A stretch of 64,000 bases of DNA from Letharia columbiana. Its lineage: Eukaryota; Ascomycota; Lecanoromycetes; Lecanorales; Parmeliaceae. The notes under the pieces are model-generated. The model saw only the letters and a list, made by a program, of their open reading frames with translations, did not search any database and was not told the DNA's origin. The stretch covers positions 124,001 to 188,000 of the forward strand of contig NW_023501097.1 of the NCBI RefSeq assembly GCF_014066305.1, written 5' to 3'. The translations under genes were made by a program, and so were the position numbers. Below, one piece after another: positions 44,080 through 55,936 of this stretch (its first letter is position 1; the number at the start of each line of letters is the position of its first letter).

Positions 44080-47000
44080 ATGACGGTATGTGTGCATAGC
44101 CTCCTGAAGATGCCCTTGTTTATTAATCTTATTCTTGCCAACTTCGCCGAGCTTACTGGCTCTGACCACATCCTCATTGGCTGCCACCTTGGTTTTCAAT
44201 GTCAAAAGAGAGCCTGGCTAACAACTTCATCTCTCAGGCGTCCAACATAGAAATAGACGGACCCTCCGTTGGATCCGAGCAGCTCAAGAACGGCGACATT
44301 GATGAATCCTTATACAGTCGACAACTGTATGTCCTTGGTCATGAGGCTATGAAGCGTATGGGTTCCTCGCACGTCCTTATTGCTGGTCTGAGAGGGCTCG
44401 GAGTGGAGATCGGTTGGTTTCCTTGCAGTCCCCACATTGCACCCATCAGCATCTAATGACCTATAGCTAAAAACATCGCCCTCGCTGGGGTCAAATCCCT
44501 GACGTTGTTCGACCCAGAGCCAGCTGCTATCTCCGATCTCTCCTCACAGTTCTTCCTACATCTGGACGACGTTGGTAAGCCAAGAGCTGCCGTTACTGTC
44601 CCTAGGGTTGCAGAACTCAATGCATACACGCCTGTGTCTGAGCATCCTAGCAAGAGCCTCACAGAAGATCTGAGCCAGCTCCATCGTTATCAAGTAGTTG
44701 TCTTGACAGGGGTTTCGCTTAGAGATCAAGTAACGATATCTGATTACTGTCACCAGAACAGTATCTTCGTTGTCATTGCGGATGTCTTTGGGCTCTTTGG
44801 CTCAATATTCACGGATTGTGGGAAAGACTTTGCAATAGCAGACCCTACAGGGGAGAACCCGGTCAGCGGAATACTTGCCGGCATTGACTCGGACGGCTTG
44901 GTGTCGGCTTTGGATGAGACGAGACATGGTCTCGAAGATGGCGACTTTGTCACTTTTACAGAAGTACAAGGTATGGAAGCGCTCAATAACGCAGAGCCTC
45001 GCAAAATTACCGTCAAGGGCCCCTATACATTCTCCATCGGAGACGTGTCCAATCTGGGACAGTACAAGCGTGGCGGGCTCTACCAGCAAGTGAAAATGCC
45101 CAAGATCATCAGCTTCCAGCCGCTCTCGGAACAATTGAAAAAGCCTGAAATACTAATGTCCGATTTTGCTAAATTCGATCGACCCCAACAGCTACACCTG
45201 GGCTTTCAGGCCTTGCACGAGTTTGCAAGCAGAAATAGCGGGAAGTTGCCACGACCCTACTCGGACAAAGATGCTTCTGAGGTCTTCAAGTATGCTCAAG
45301 CTTTAGCTGGTGAAGGAGATGACAAGGTAGAGCTGGACGAGAAATTGTTGCGTGAACTTAGTCACCAAGCACGAGGAGATCTTGCTCCTATGGCTGCTTT
45401 CTTTGGAGGCTTAGCTGCGCAAGAAGTGCTGAAGTCTGTCTCCGGTAAATTTCATCCAATCGTACAGTGGCTCTACTTCGATTCCTTGGAGTCTCTGCCT
45501 AGTTCTGTAAAGCGATCTGAAGAGCTATGCAAGCCGTTAGACTCTCGCTACGATGGACAGATCGCTGTGTTCGGTCGGGAATTCCAGGAGAAGCTCGCAA
45601 ACGTTAACGAGTTTCTCGTTGGTGCTGGTGCAATCGGCTGTGAGATGCTGAAGAATTGGGCCATGATTGGACTGGCAACAGGCCCCAAAGGCAAGATCAA
45701 GGTGGCAGACATGGACCAAATTGAGAAGAGCAATTTGAACAGACAATTTCTGTTCCGCCCAAAAGATGTCGGAAAGCTGAAGAGCGAGTGTGCTGCCGAA
45801 GCTGTTCAAGCCATGAACCCAGATCTCAAAGGGAAATTCGTTATTCTTCCGGACAGAGTCGGCGCCGAGACAGAACATATATTCAATGAAAGCTTCTGGG
45901 AAGAATTGGATGGCGTCACCAATGCTTTAGACAATGTGGACGCAAGGCAGTACGTCGATCGTCGGTGTGTCTTCTTTCGGAAGCCACTTCTTGACAGTGG
46001 AACACTCGGCACCAAAGGCAACACGCAGGTCATCTTGCCAAGTTTGACTGAATCTTATTCAAGCTCCCAGGACCCTCCCGAGCAGTCATTTCCGCAATGT
46101 ACGCTGCGTAGCTTCCCAAACAAGATTGATCACACGATTGCTTGGGCAAAGGAGAAGTTCCATGAGTTTTTTGTTGGACCGCCGGAAACCGTGAACCTCT
46201 ACATAACACAGCCAAATTACGTTGAAGAAACATTGAAGCAAGCTGGCAACGAGATACCGACATTGGAGAGCATTCGAGACTATCTGGTGAGAGACAAGCC
46301 CCACAATTTCGACGATTGCATCGTTTGGGCCAGACGCCAATTCGAGAGCAAATACAACAATGATATCCAACAGCTACTCTACAATTTCCCCAAGGATTGT
46401 ACTACCTCAAGCGGTGCACCATTCTGGTCTGGACCGAAGCGAGCACCAGATCCATTGAGATTTGATGCCTCCAATCCTACCCACATGGGCTTCGTCGTTG
46501 CCGCCGCTCATTTGCATGCGTTCAACTATGGCATCAAGGGGGATAGTAGTATTACAGACAAGCATTATCTCAAGGTCATGGACGATATGATCATTCCCGA
46601 GTTCACTCCAAGCTCTTCGGTTAAGATCCAAGCAGATGACAACGAGCCTGACCCGAATGCCCAGCCCGCAGGATCCAACTTTGATGACAATGATACATTG
46701 GAGCAAATAATCTCGCAATTGCCACCCCCTCAAAGTCTCAAGGGCTCCAAGCTGGAGCCTGTTGAGTTTGAGAAAGATGATGATACCAATCACCACATCG
46801 ACTTCATTACAGCAGCCAGTAACTTGCGAGCCCAGAATTATGCAATCGCGGAGGCGGATCGGCACAAGACCAAGTTCATTGCGGGCAAAATTATTCCTGC
46901 CATCGCCACGACTACAGCTTTAGTCACCGGCCTTGTCATCCTAGAGCTCTATAAGATCGTGGATGGCAAAGACGATATTGAACAATATAAAAATGGCTTT

Positions 47001-47454
47001 GTCAACCTGGCGCTTCCGTTCTTTGGGTTCAGCGAGCCCATTGCCAGTCCGAAGGGAAAGTACATGGGCAGCTCCGGCGAGGTGACGATCGACAAACTCT
47101 GGGATCGATTTGAAGTTGAGAATATCACTTTGCAACAGTTCCTGGACGACTTCAAGGAGAAAGGGTTGGATATTATGATGCTGAGCTCAGGCGTGAGTCT
47201 GTTGTATGCCAGTTTCTACCCGGCGAGCAAACTCAAAGATCGGCTTGGTCTTAAGTGAGTTTCTCTCTCTCATGTTCCTCGATCACTAGATCTAGTGCTA
47301 ATACGGAACACACAGACTGAGCCAGCTTGTGGAAACGATTAGCAAGAAGCCCATTCCAGATCACCAGAAGAACGTCATCTTCGAGATGACCGTGGAGGAT
47401 CAGAACGAGGAAGACGTAGAAGTTCCCTACGTCATGCTCAAGCTGCGGAAATGA
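44080..47454 (+). CDS. UBA1: UBA1 ubiquitin-activating enzyme E1
   Basis: Exons 44080-44085, 44238-44412, 44467-47254 and 47316-47454 give 1035 aa. The first intron (152 bp) has donor GTATGT and a GGCTAAC branch ahead of TCTCAG, so the alternative ATG at 44199 would lie inside it. Domains: inactive adenylation half with [20 protein letters not shown] and [17 protein letters not shown]; active adenylation half with [18 protein letters not shown] and [16 protein letters not shown]; catalytic cysteine at about residue 605 in [11 protein letters not shown]; and a C-terminal ubiquitin-fold domain from about 925. E1 adenylates ubiquitin and loads it on this Cys, feeding all E2s. A basic stretch (KRKSSDEHSRPDKKKI) lies in frame just upstream of the chosen ATG, so a longer, nuclear-targeted form is possible. 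Confidence 0.93.
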
Positions 47455-47979
47455 TAAAGCATTGTTTGCATCTGCTATAGCATAGGTACAAGGCGTTCGG
47501 CGAGCAATCGAAACAAGGATCTTAGGTCCTTACGTGCATAGATAGCCTAGCATTGGCCTTAGTTTGTCAAGTGATAGACAAGAATACTCGTACAGAATGG
47601 CGTAACTTGGCGACTGCAACTCATCTGCCTCGATAGACTCAACATGTCTTGGAAGACTGGGTAGAGTAAGCCACCATTGCTTTGCAACTGCTTTGTGATG
47701 CTCACAAGTCCATTATCGGCGTATTATATTACTAAGGCACTAATGACCCCGCTGGTGCCGCTGAGAGTGCTAATCGAAATGTAAGGTCGACCCCGCCAAA
47801 ACATAATACTTATACCCGTGGCTCGAGAACGTTATTTGGACAACATATCTTTTAGAGGAAGAAGACAGTCTTATTATATGTTGACCCTTCTCTCTCGCGT
47901 AAAACCACTCAGCAATAGCCTTCTAAACCCTAGATACATTTCCTTCCTATATCTCACCACACACGCCCATTCTTCCACC
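47455..47979. other. Spacer UBA1 / ECM4-type gene
   Basis: 3' flank of UBA1 and promoter of the next gene. No gene seen. Confidence 0.6.
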
Positions 47980-49380
47980 ATGGCAGTACGAGAGTTCCCG
48001 AAGACTTCCCAGTGCTTTCAAACCCTGACTCGTTCTTCTTCCTTAGTCAGGTTCAGGTCAATCAATCACCAGTTGGGCCGATAAGTCGGGCGAATTCAAA
48101 AGAGGACAGTCCCAATTCCGAAACCACGTCTCAAAGCAGCCAGGAGCAGAATTCCCACCAGAAAAAGGCAGATATCATCTCTATGTCTCATATGCCTGCC
48201 CTTGGGGTTAGTACTATCTCATTCACACCCTGCGACATCCGCATATGCTGAGCTAGTACTCAGCTCATCGTACGCTTATTGTTCGCAGCCTGAAGGGTCT
48301 TGACGATATTATCCCATATACTTCGGTCCATTGGGAGATGCTGGAAAAAGGTATTTATTCTCTCACTCCTTTGGAGGCAACCTCTGGTTATTGACCGTTA
48401 TAAGGATGGCGCTTTGCAACTCCAGAAGAGAAGATTCCGGGAGACAATGTTACACCGGACCCTATACACAAGAACTCCACCCATCTTCGAAATGTTTACT
48501 TCGACGTTGATCCCGACTACACAGGGCGTTTCACTGTACCAACACTTTATGATATCAAACAAAACAAGATAGTCAGCAATGAGGTTCGTTTTCATCTCTT
48601 CTGAACATGAATATAGAAGAACTTATCATGTCCACGTTCAGTCCAGCGAAATCATCCGCATGTTCTACACAGAATTCGATGACATCATCCACGACAAGTA
48701 TAGGAGCGTTGACCTTTTCCCGGAGAAGCTGAGGGCAGAGATTGAAGGGACAAATGACTGGACGTATAATGATATCAACAATGGGGTCTACAAATCTGGC
48801 TTTGCTACGTACGCTCGTTTCCTTTCCGCGCGTTCTCATGCTCCCGATTGCAAGACTTCCGGCCACTGGCTTACGACCTCTAGAACGCAAGAAGCTTATG
48901 AAAAGGCCGTCAAACCCCTTTTCGCCTCCCTCGACCGCGCCGAAGCTCACCTTGCTGAACACGCTGCTCCCTACTACTTTGGTACCAACATCACCGAAGC
49001 AGACGTTCGCCTCTACACCACCATCGTTCGCTTCGATCCCGTCTATGTGCAGCATTTCAAGTGCAACATTCGTGACATCAGATCGGGTTATCCTTCGCTG
49101 CACAAGTGGCTGAGGAAGCTCTACTGGGACGTGCCGGCGTTCAAGAACACAACGCAGTTTGAGCATATCAAAAATCACTACACAAAGAGTCACAAGCAGA
49201 TAAACCCCTTCGTAAGAGTCCTGGCTTCCTTTCTATGCTGCACACCGACCTCGGCCTGCAATTACTGACGTATACAAATCAATACAGAGTGTCACACCAG
49301 TAGGGCCGCTTCCAGACATCTTACCCAAAGACCAAGAGGTGCCGGCTGCGGCTGCGGCGCTTCGATCGACAAACCAATGA
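47980..49380 (+). CDS. ECM4: ECM4-type omega glutathione transferase
   Basis: Seven exons: 47980-47985, 48047-48206, 48264-48350, 48405-48583, 48642-48808, 48884-49211 and 49288-49380. They give 339 aa with all phases consistent. Exon 1 holds only ATG GCA. The protein reads SITSWADKSGEFKR, then RYHLYVSYACPWAHRTLIVR with the catalytic Cys of the CPW motif, GLDDIIPYTSVHWEM, VYFDVDPDYTGRFTVPTLYD, and the C-terminal helical domain NNGVYKSGFATTQEAYEKAV, GTNITEADVRLYTTIVRFD. This is the S-glutathionyl-(hydro)quinone reductase/Ecm4-Gto group, which uses Cys chemistry to reduce glutathionylated quinones. Confidence 0.93.
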
Positions 49381-49810
49381 CTCGGCTGCCCTGGCAGGTA
49401 GTGCAAGCCTCAAGGGAAGATTTGATCCAGAATTTGCAAACTTCATCCGGTTTTGATTTCATGGTCTTTGATGTAAATACTTGCGATGGCGAGGCTCAGA
49501 TAACAGTGAAGAAGTGGGTGAGCCTCCTGATGATTGGCTCCGTACACATCTTAGGGAATTCATTTCCTCGACAAAAAACAGTAAAATAGTTGATCAGAAC
49601 GGGCGTTCCTCAGTCTGTGTAAAAAGGCGTCTGACAACAAGTCTATAATAGTCATTTTCCATCTCGTAAATCTTCATGTCGCCTCGGGCGCTTAGATAAG
49701 TATGAATATATGCATGCGTATGCCTATGCTTTTCAAGCAACTCTTCTCTTTCCACCGATTAAAGTTGATGTTCATATAGACATTATGATCTACACTACCC
49801 AGTATGCGAT
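49381..49810. other. Convergent spacer ECM4-type gene / protease
   Basis: 3' flanks of two convergent genes; no gene seen. Confidence 0.6.
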
Positions 49811-51203
49811 CTATGCATGAGGAGCAAATCCAATCCGCATCGCACCAGCATCGAAGACGACAAACTGTGAGGCAAACATTATATCGCCAAGTACATTTAG
49901 CCCATGACCGAGATTTGATTGAATGCCTCCGTAACAGTCTAGTGCAATTTAATGGTCAGTACAGTCTAAAAGACGACGGGCTGACCAGCGGGTAAAGCTC
50001 ACCTGAAGTTCCCGGTACTGATGTGTAATTCAGGAGGCTGCCTGATATCGTAGCCATAGACTTTCCAATGCCGAAGCTGAAATCAGGGAGCGCTGTATCG
50101 CACGGAAATATCTTCCCCTGTTGGTCGTCCGTGCTGGTTGGGACTTTCGCGTAGTAGTTGTTTACGATGGCTGGGTCCAGCATCAGGAGCGACGAGCCTG
50201 TGTCCGCGATCGCAGGACTTGCAACGCCTCCATATAGGTCATCGGCAACGGCGTACTGGCTAAGATCGAACTGCCAAAGACCACCAGAGCTGTTGACCGC
50301 GGTGTATGTAAGGGGGGGCTGGTAGGCTGAAGCATCGATTGTGCCAAACTCGTATTGGCCTGGGATTCCAGCCTTTAGATTGGCGGTAAAAACCTTTTCC
50401 TTGAGCTTGGATGCTGCGTTTTCGAAGAAGGTTGGCATTGGCGATGGCCTGATGCTGCTACCAAATTGCGAAAACCCCAAACCAACGATGCCGTCCGAGT
50501 TGATGTCGCCGCTGAATTGCGAACTGACAGTGCTCGGCAGTTCCACCGCTTGGCCCACCACAGTGATGGTCCCTATCCGCACGGTATCATTGCCCACGAT
50601 TCCGCTTGTGCTTGAATTATCCCCGTATGCAACGTCAAACCAGGCGCCTGGAATGCTATTGAAAGATTTAGAGTCAGATGGGCTGTAGATGGCATCGTGG
50701 CGTGTCTGATCAGCGGCTGGCAAAGCCGTGTTGAGAACCCAACTGTGCAGAGAATTAGTCAATCCAACTAAAGAGGGGACTCCACGAATGGATGAGATAG
50801 GTACATACAAATCCGCAGAGCCCGTATCAAGGTCCATGTTAAACGTCTGCCCTCCGATTTGGACGGGGCACAAATACTCGGTATTGGATCCATAGACCTT
50901 CGCGGTGACTGTTCCAGCACCCGTGCCACCTCCTCCAACGGCGACATCTTCCTTGATTGTTGAATGTACCGGGTTGGCGACGACATCTGCGTGAAATGCA
51001 ACGGCCGCGGTTAAGCCTTCCGGAGGCGTCCAATTGCGTCTTCGATATGCCTTCTCCAGTACCATCACACCATCCTTGGGTCCCGAACCAATAGCCTGGC
51101 GATGGACTTTGTAGGAGTTCCCGTGGGCTTTGGAGGGAGCGGCAGATATGGATGCCAGTAAGACGGTGAAGCAGAGCAGCGTTGAGCTCGTTAGGTGATG
51201 CAT
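49811..51203 (-). CDS. Secreted pepsin-like aspartic protease
   Basis: Exons 50809-51203, 50003-50742 and 49811-49938 give 420 aa. A signal peptide (MHHLTSSTLLCFTVLLASIS-A) is followed by a propeptide of about 80 residues. The two catalytic motifs are DTGSAD, just before intron 1, and ADTGSS. Other family blocks are EYLCPVQIGGQTFNMDLDTG, FDVAYGDNSSTSGIVGNDTV, SDGIVGLGFSQF, and a C-terminal CYGGIQSN...NVLGDIMFASQFVVFD. It is an A1-family (penicillopepsin/aspergillopepsin I type) endoprotease for extracellular protein digestion at acidic pH. The terminal exon supplies the C-terminal Cys and the LGD motif. Confidence 0.92.
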
Positions 51204-53112
51204 GATGCAAGGGCGCTGACTGGCAGGCGTGGGGAATGTTCTGAGGCCACGTCAAGTGGACTTGTTTGGATGGTGTTGTGTAGAGCGGACGAAAGAGACC
51301 GGCGCTTTCGTGGTGGACTGCTGAGATTATCTGAAAAAACGAAGAGAATGATGTTGGGTGCAGAAGATGCAAGGCTAGATTGAGGCTCGACCAACAAGGA
51401 AAGTTTTTGATATGGATTGATAAGGGATAGAGAAGGAGTGTGGGGGCTGGGGTCGGAGAGGAGGGGAAGTATAAGCAAGGACAAAAGAATGAGTCCGTGT
51501 GGTCAAGTTGGTCGGCACGAATCAATGAATGAATGGGAAAGGAAAGTAACGAGGGACTGAAGTGAAAAGACGGACTTATAAGGTAGGGTAGAAGAAAAGA
51601 GACAGAGAAGAGAGTGTTGCGGATAGGAAAGGTTGAGTGGACATGGCGGCAATGGCGCCCATGTTGATTAAGGTAAAGAAAGTAATTAAGTAAAAGTAGC
51701 GATCGGTAGCAGAGTTGACTCAGTATCCAATATCCATCATTGGGGCGCGAAGTAAGATAGAATGGCGCGTGCAATGCTCTTCAATCAAAGCAGGACGCAC
51801 GAACGTGTGGGCGTGGGTGGTATCGCCATCGATACGGTACCTTACCTTAATCTTTCGAGATTCGGCAGGCCTCTGCACCTCTGAAACCTTAGCCGTCCTC
51901 GGGTGCATGGGCCTCGGCCGCTTGGGGAACATCTAAAGTAAAGTAAGCTTCTGAAAATGATGCACGGTCGTCGAAGACTCAGGGGTCAACGAATCACATG
52001 GCTGCCACGCTCCTGGCTTCGGCTTTCTCCACCATTTATCCGCCCCTAAAACAGAGCTTAATCAAGCCTGAAATAGCATGTTCTTTTGAGTGGTCCTCAT
52101 GCTTCCTCACTCAGCACTAGGTACTACATGTTTCATCTGAACAAATCCCAGACCCCGAACACGTACTCGTAATCACCTGAACAGTCTCTCCACCATGCTC
52201 AATGAAACAGCCGCCACTCATGGCGTCCGAGTCGTCGTCCGAGTCGGCGTCAGTCAGACAATTATAAGGCTTCTGGTGGCTTGAAGCTGCCCCCGGGGAT
52301 CTGTTTTACTATCTTTGGGGCGTATGACTATTTCATTGAGGGAGAACGCGTGTTGCCAGACCCTGGTGGGGAAAGATATCGCCAAGCTCACATATGTGGT
52401 GGTGCGCCACGATCAAGAAGTCGAGAGGCATGAGGTCTGGAATTGTCTGCAACCTCGGCACGTTCGAAAACGGACCCATGTATTGAGATACTCTACCAAA
52501 TGCACTTGACCCCTTGATTCTTGCTCTGCAAGCTTCCAGTGATACTCGAGACTTTGGAGACTTGTCTTTGGTGAAACATTCAAGCACGCTGTGTGGCATA
52601 AAGACTCCACACCGTGCTGTCTACAGGACCGAGATTCTCGAATCCTCCGGTTTCATGTCGTAGACATACCTCTGATCATTCATCTCTTGCATCCTTCTCT
52701 GTAGGCCATAACCTCAATTACACATCATTTCTATGAAAGTATGATATGGCTCGGGTACTAGTTATGATTACGACCCAGCCTCCCGCATATGTATAAGGCT
52801 TGATGCACATTCGAGGACAAATAAAGCCTTTGTCTGAAGGAATCGAGATTACCTTCTACTCTACATGCAATGACGAAGACCTTGTCATCTCTTACGGTCG
52901 AGTCTTCCCACAACAATCTCTAACATAAACAATAGGCTAAGTATGTTCTCGGATTTTCATGTACAGAAGCGGACGACCTGAAAAACCTTGTTTTGAAAGA
53001 TGCAAACGCTTGAACGCTGAGCCATTAGCTTTTGAGGGTAACACTGAGCTTGGAACAATGAGAACACCTGGGGGTGATAATGGGGCTGCAATGGACTGCA
53101 GTGGGCAGCGTG
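51204..53112. other. 1.9-kb spacer upstream of the protease gene
   Basis: Long upstream region. On the minus strand about 51250-51650 is pyrimidine-rich, typical of a leader/promoter. Open frames of 60-110 codons further right (51.7-52.6 kb) show no protein-like pattern. The last part is 3' flank of the gene ending at 53113. Confidence 0.55.
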
Positions 53113-55019
53113 TCATGCTCTGCCAGGTCCTCCACCAGCTCGCGGCGCTGGACTACCCTGAATCGCTGGATTTCTCTTGGGGCTCTTTCTCTTTGTCGCT
53201 TTTGGAGTCGAGAATCCATGAGCTCCCGCAAATCCATGCTCGCCCTTTCCTGGCGGCTCCTCTCCAATTACCATAGGCCATGATTGTCCGGTGAGACGAG
53301 CGCCTTCCTCCAACTCAGGTGGATGAACCCATGTCTGCTCCGTCTTTTCATATCCCTCGGGACTCATGTATTTTACAGCATCACCTTCTCGACCAGGAAA
53401 ACTTCGGGCAGTAAATCGGGTCGTTCCAGGAGGTGCAGCTTGGTCCGACGGAATTTTGGACGCCGTTTCTGCAATAACCCAATTGCTGGCTCTGCCTGGT
53501 ACCTCTTGTGCACTGATTTCCACAAGTCCACCACCTTCGACGGGCAAAAAATGTCGCGGTGGAAGCACTTCCACGTCCACTATTGGCTGAACCCGGTGGT
53601 AAACATCATGAGTGTGTATCTCGCGGGTAATGACCTCCTCACGAACATGATGAACAGCTCTATGAACCTTTTCGTGGACGACGGCTAAATGAATAACAAG
53701 TTAGTGTTGTTTCTCAGTGGTTGACAATTCGGGAGTGCAACTGACCTGGTGCCACAGTCTCAACGACTTGAGTGTCGTAAGTATTATTCTTTGCTCGATC
53801 TACGACATCGTGAGCGTCCCGTAGGCCAGCTTGGCTTGTAGCAATTGGTCTTGATCTGTTGAGGATGTTGGACGGCTGAGGAGCAGAATCCGTCTGGCGA
53901 TCATTGTACCCAGGGCTTGCAGCCGCTGGTGTAGATGGTAGAGGTTTGGGAGCACTCTGCTGTCGGCTATAATCTGTCTGGGCACTTGGAGGTGATGAGG
54001 CCTGGACAGATGAGTACGGTGCATTCGCAGACGTGCCTATTTGTTTTCTAGGGATCGAATTCTGTCGTGCTAGACCTGTGTCATCTTCATCTTGCAGATT
54101 CGGAGAGCCGTAGGCATTGGATCGTGGATTTGACGATGAATCCCCTCGATATGGTTGAGAAATTGAACCTTTCTGAGCGTTCCCTTCGTTAACAGGTCTA
54201 ATACCAGCAGCGTTGTTTCGAGGAGCGTAATCTCGATTTTGGGAAGTAGCGTTGTTTCGAGGAGCGTGCTCTTGGTGTTGAGGAGTGGTGTTGTTGTTGC
54301 GAGGAGCATATTCTTGGCGTTGAGGAGTGGCATTGTTCCGGGGAGCATACTCTTGATGTTGAAGGGTGGCATTGTTCCGGGGAGAGTATCCTTGTTCTTG
54401 AGGAATGTCCCTGGGAGCATCTCCTTGGTTTTGAGGAGTGCGTCTGTTCGCATTGTATCCTTGGTGGGGCGTACGTGTGGTCGTCACGGTCTGCGTTACC
54501 GTCGTTGGAGCTATCTAGAGGTCAATACTTTGTTACACATTCTTAAATCAATCACAAGGTCTAACATTCTACATTACCCAGATTCAAACCAGAAAGGTCT
54601 TGTGGAATATCACGCCTGCGCCTTTCTTCTTGACCTCCCATGGGCATTGCTGAGCTCTGTTGGTAAGGATCGTTGGACCGAGCTACAACTGGTGGTGGAG
54701 TCATATGAGGAGCGCGGTTCGATGCTTCGTACTGATTTGGGGTAGATGATCGATAGGGTAGGTTATGAGGGGTGCCCGAATTACGGCGGCTGCGCGAAAC
54801 GGACGATTTGCGCCCTTGCTGTAATATGACTGAGCTGTCGTTTCCTTTGACGGGGTAATCTCCGGTCTGCGGAAGCTCGCCCGGCTCTGTTGACTCGTAA
54901 CGGGAGGTACGAAGAGCTGGGTCACTCCTGTCGGAATTCGGTGCTCGAGTACGCTGAGGTGGTTGTTCAGTATCGCTGTCCTTCTTACGATGAAATAGCT
55001 TTTTCATACGAGACGCCAT
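53113..55019 (-). CDS. Fungal disordered protein with His-rich C-terminal module
   Basis: Exons 54573-55019, 53746-54514 and 53113-53684 give 595 aa. N-terminus MASRMKKLFHRKKDSDTEQP is strongly basic and could bind acidic membranes. The middle is disordered and includes about five tandem copies of a 13-14-residue unit built on QEYAPRNNATPQ. The C-terminal conserved module starts right after the second intron: VVHEKVHRAVHHVREEV, THDVYHRVQPIVDVEVLPPR, then FLPVEGGGLVEIS and the TWVHPPELEEGARLTGQSWP segment. The family is recognisable as fungal-specific and conserved, with no assigned function known to me. It is divergent from, and shares its His-rich module with, the gene at 55937. The intron-1 donor (GTAGAA) is the least certain splice site. 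Confidence 0.7.
54210..54405. repeat. Coding tandem repeat, 5 units of ~39-42 bp
   Basis: Imperfect units of the form gcgttgtttcgaggagcgta...cttgatgttgaggagtg sit in the second exon of the gene at 53113-55019. They encode the repeated (Q/N)xx(Y/H)APRNNATxQ peptide. All units keep the reading frame. Confidence 0.75.
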
Positions 55020-55936
55020 GGCTGTTTTAACAAGACAACAACCCCGTTAACTTTCAAGCTGGGACGACCAACGTCGCTGATTTTAGCACAGCAAGAGACT
55101 GAGTTGCTGGCCAGGGAATTGAAATCTCGTTTTTTGGAGAGGGGATTCTACTTTTCGTACAGGGTAGAAAATTCGAAACTCTTGGAAAATAGGTAGAACT
55201 CTAAACTAATGGAGGTAGCTTCCATGAGCTCTAGTAATGTATATAGCACGAGATGTGCGTCATCAAAGTCTCCAGCCCACAGTCTCTCCATCCGCATCGT
55301 TCGAGTTGCTCAGCCAGGTTTGGCGGTCCGATTACGATAGGTGTTACATGTCCCCGTAGACCATTTTCCTGCACAAGCCGCCAGCATGAGAGGGACGTCT
55401 CTGAGCACTATGATGTAGGAAATAGGTCTAGGAAGTCTAGAAGAGGCTGGATGAAAGATGTGCCATGGCGATGCAAGATCTACATGTTATTTTGTAGAAT
55501 GAAAAGCAAAAAGAGCCCGGACGCCACTTCTTCTTCGAGCGTAATTCTTGGGGCAGAGAATTTGGGCTTTGGCTGGTTACGGCGTCGTAAAGTTGAAGTG
55601 CAGCCAATAGGACACTGCTTAAACAGGCAGTGACGTTGTTAAGTTCCCGAAGTCAAGCCACTGGCCACTGGTGCTTCGGGGCTTGGCACTTGCATAGTCC
55701 AAGTCCAAAGCAGGGAACAGGTCGATCAATGATGTAACTGTAAGGTAATCCAGCGGCGCTAATTCACCCCCACCACAAACGCCTAAAGCCTACATATCAC
55801 ACCTGCTTTCTTAAATTCTCCCCATTTCAACAACACCACTTTCTTCCCTATTACACGAACAATCATTATCAAATACCAACCTCCTTCTACAAACTTCATA
55901 CCAATCTCACAACAAAACAAGATCAACCGTTTCAAA
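55020..55936. promoter_or_regulatory. Divergent upstream region of the two His-module genes
   Basis: 917 bp between two divergent start codons; the right end (about 55760-55930) is a C-rich, G-poor leader typical of well-expressed fungal genes. A 126-codon plus-strand frame at 55253-55633 has no protein-like features. No individual regulatory site could be assigned. Confidence 0.55.

Noticed and set aside
44199..44412. UBA1 start at ATG 44199
   Set aside because: This ATG lies inside a strong intron (GTATGT donor, GGCTAAC branch, TCTCAG acceptor at 44237); kept only as an alternative.
50839..51774. Minus-strand frame of 311 codons overlapping the protease N-terminus
   Set aside because: Pyrimidine-rich leader translated in the wrong frame; the protease exon in another frame has signal peptide, splice sites and catalytic motifs.
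55253..55633. Plus-strand 126-codon frame between the His-module genes
   Set aside because: No composition, domain or start-context support; lies in a bidirectional upstream region.
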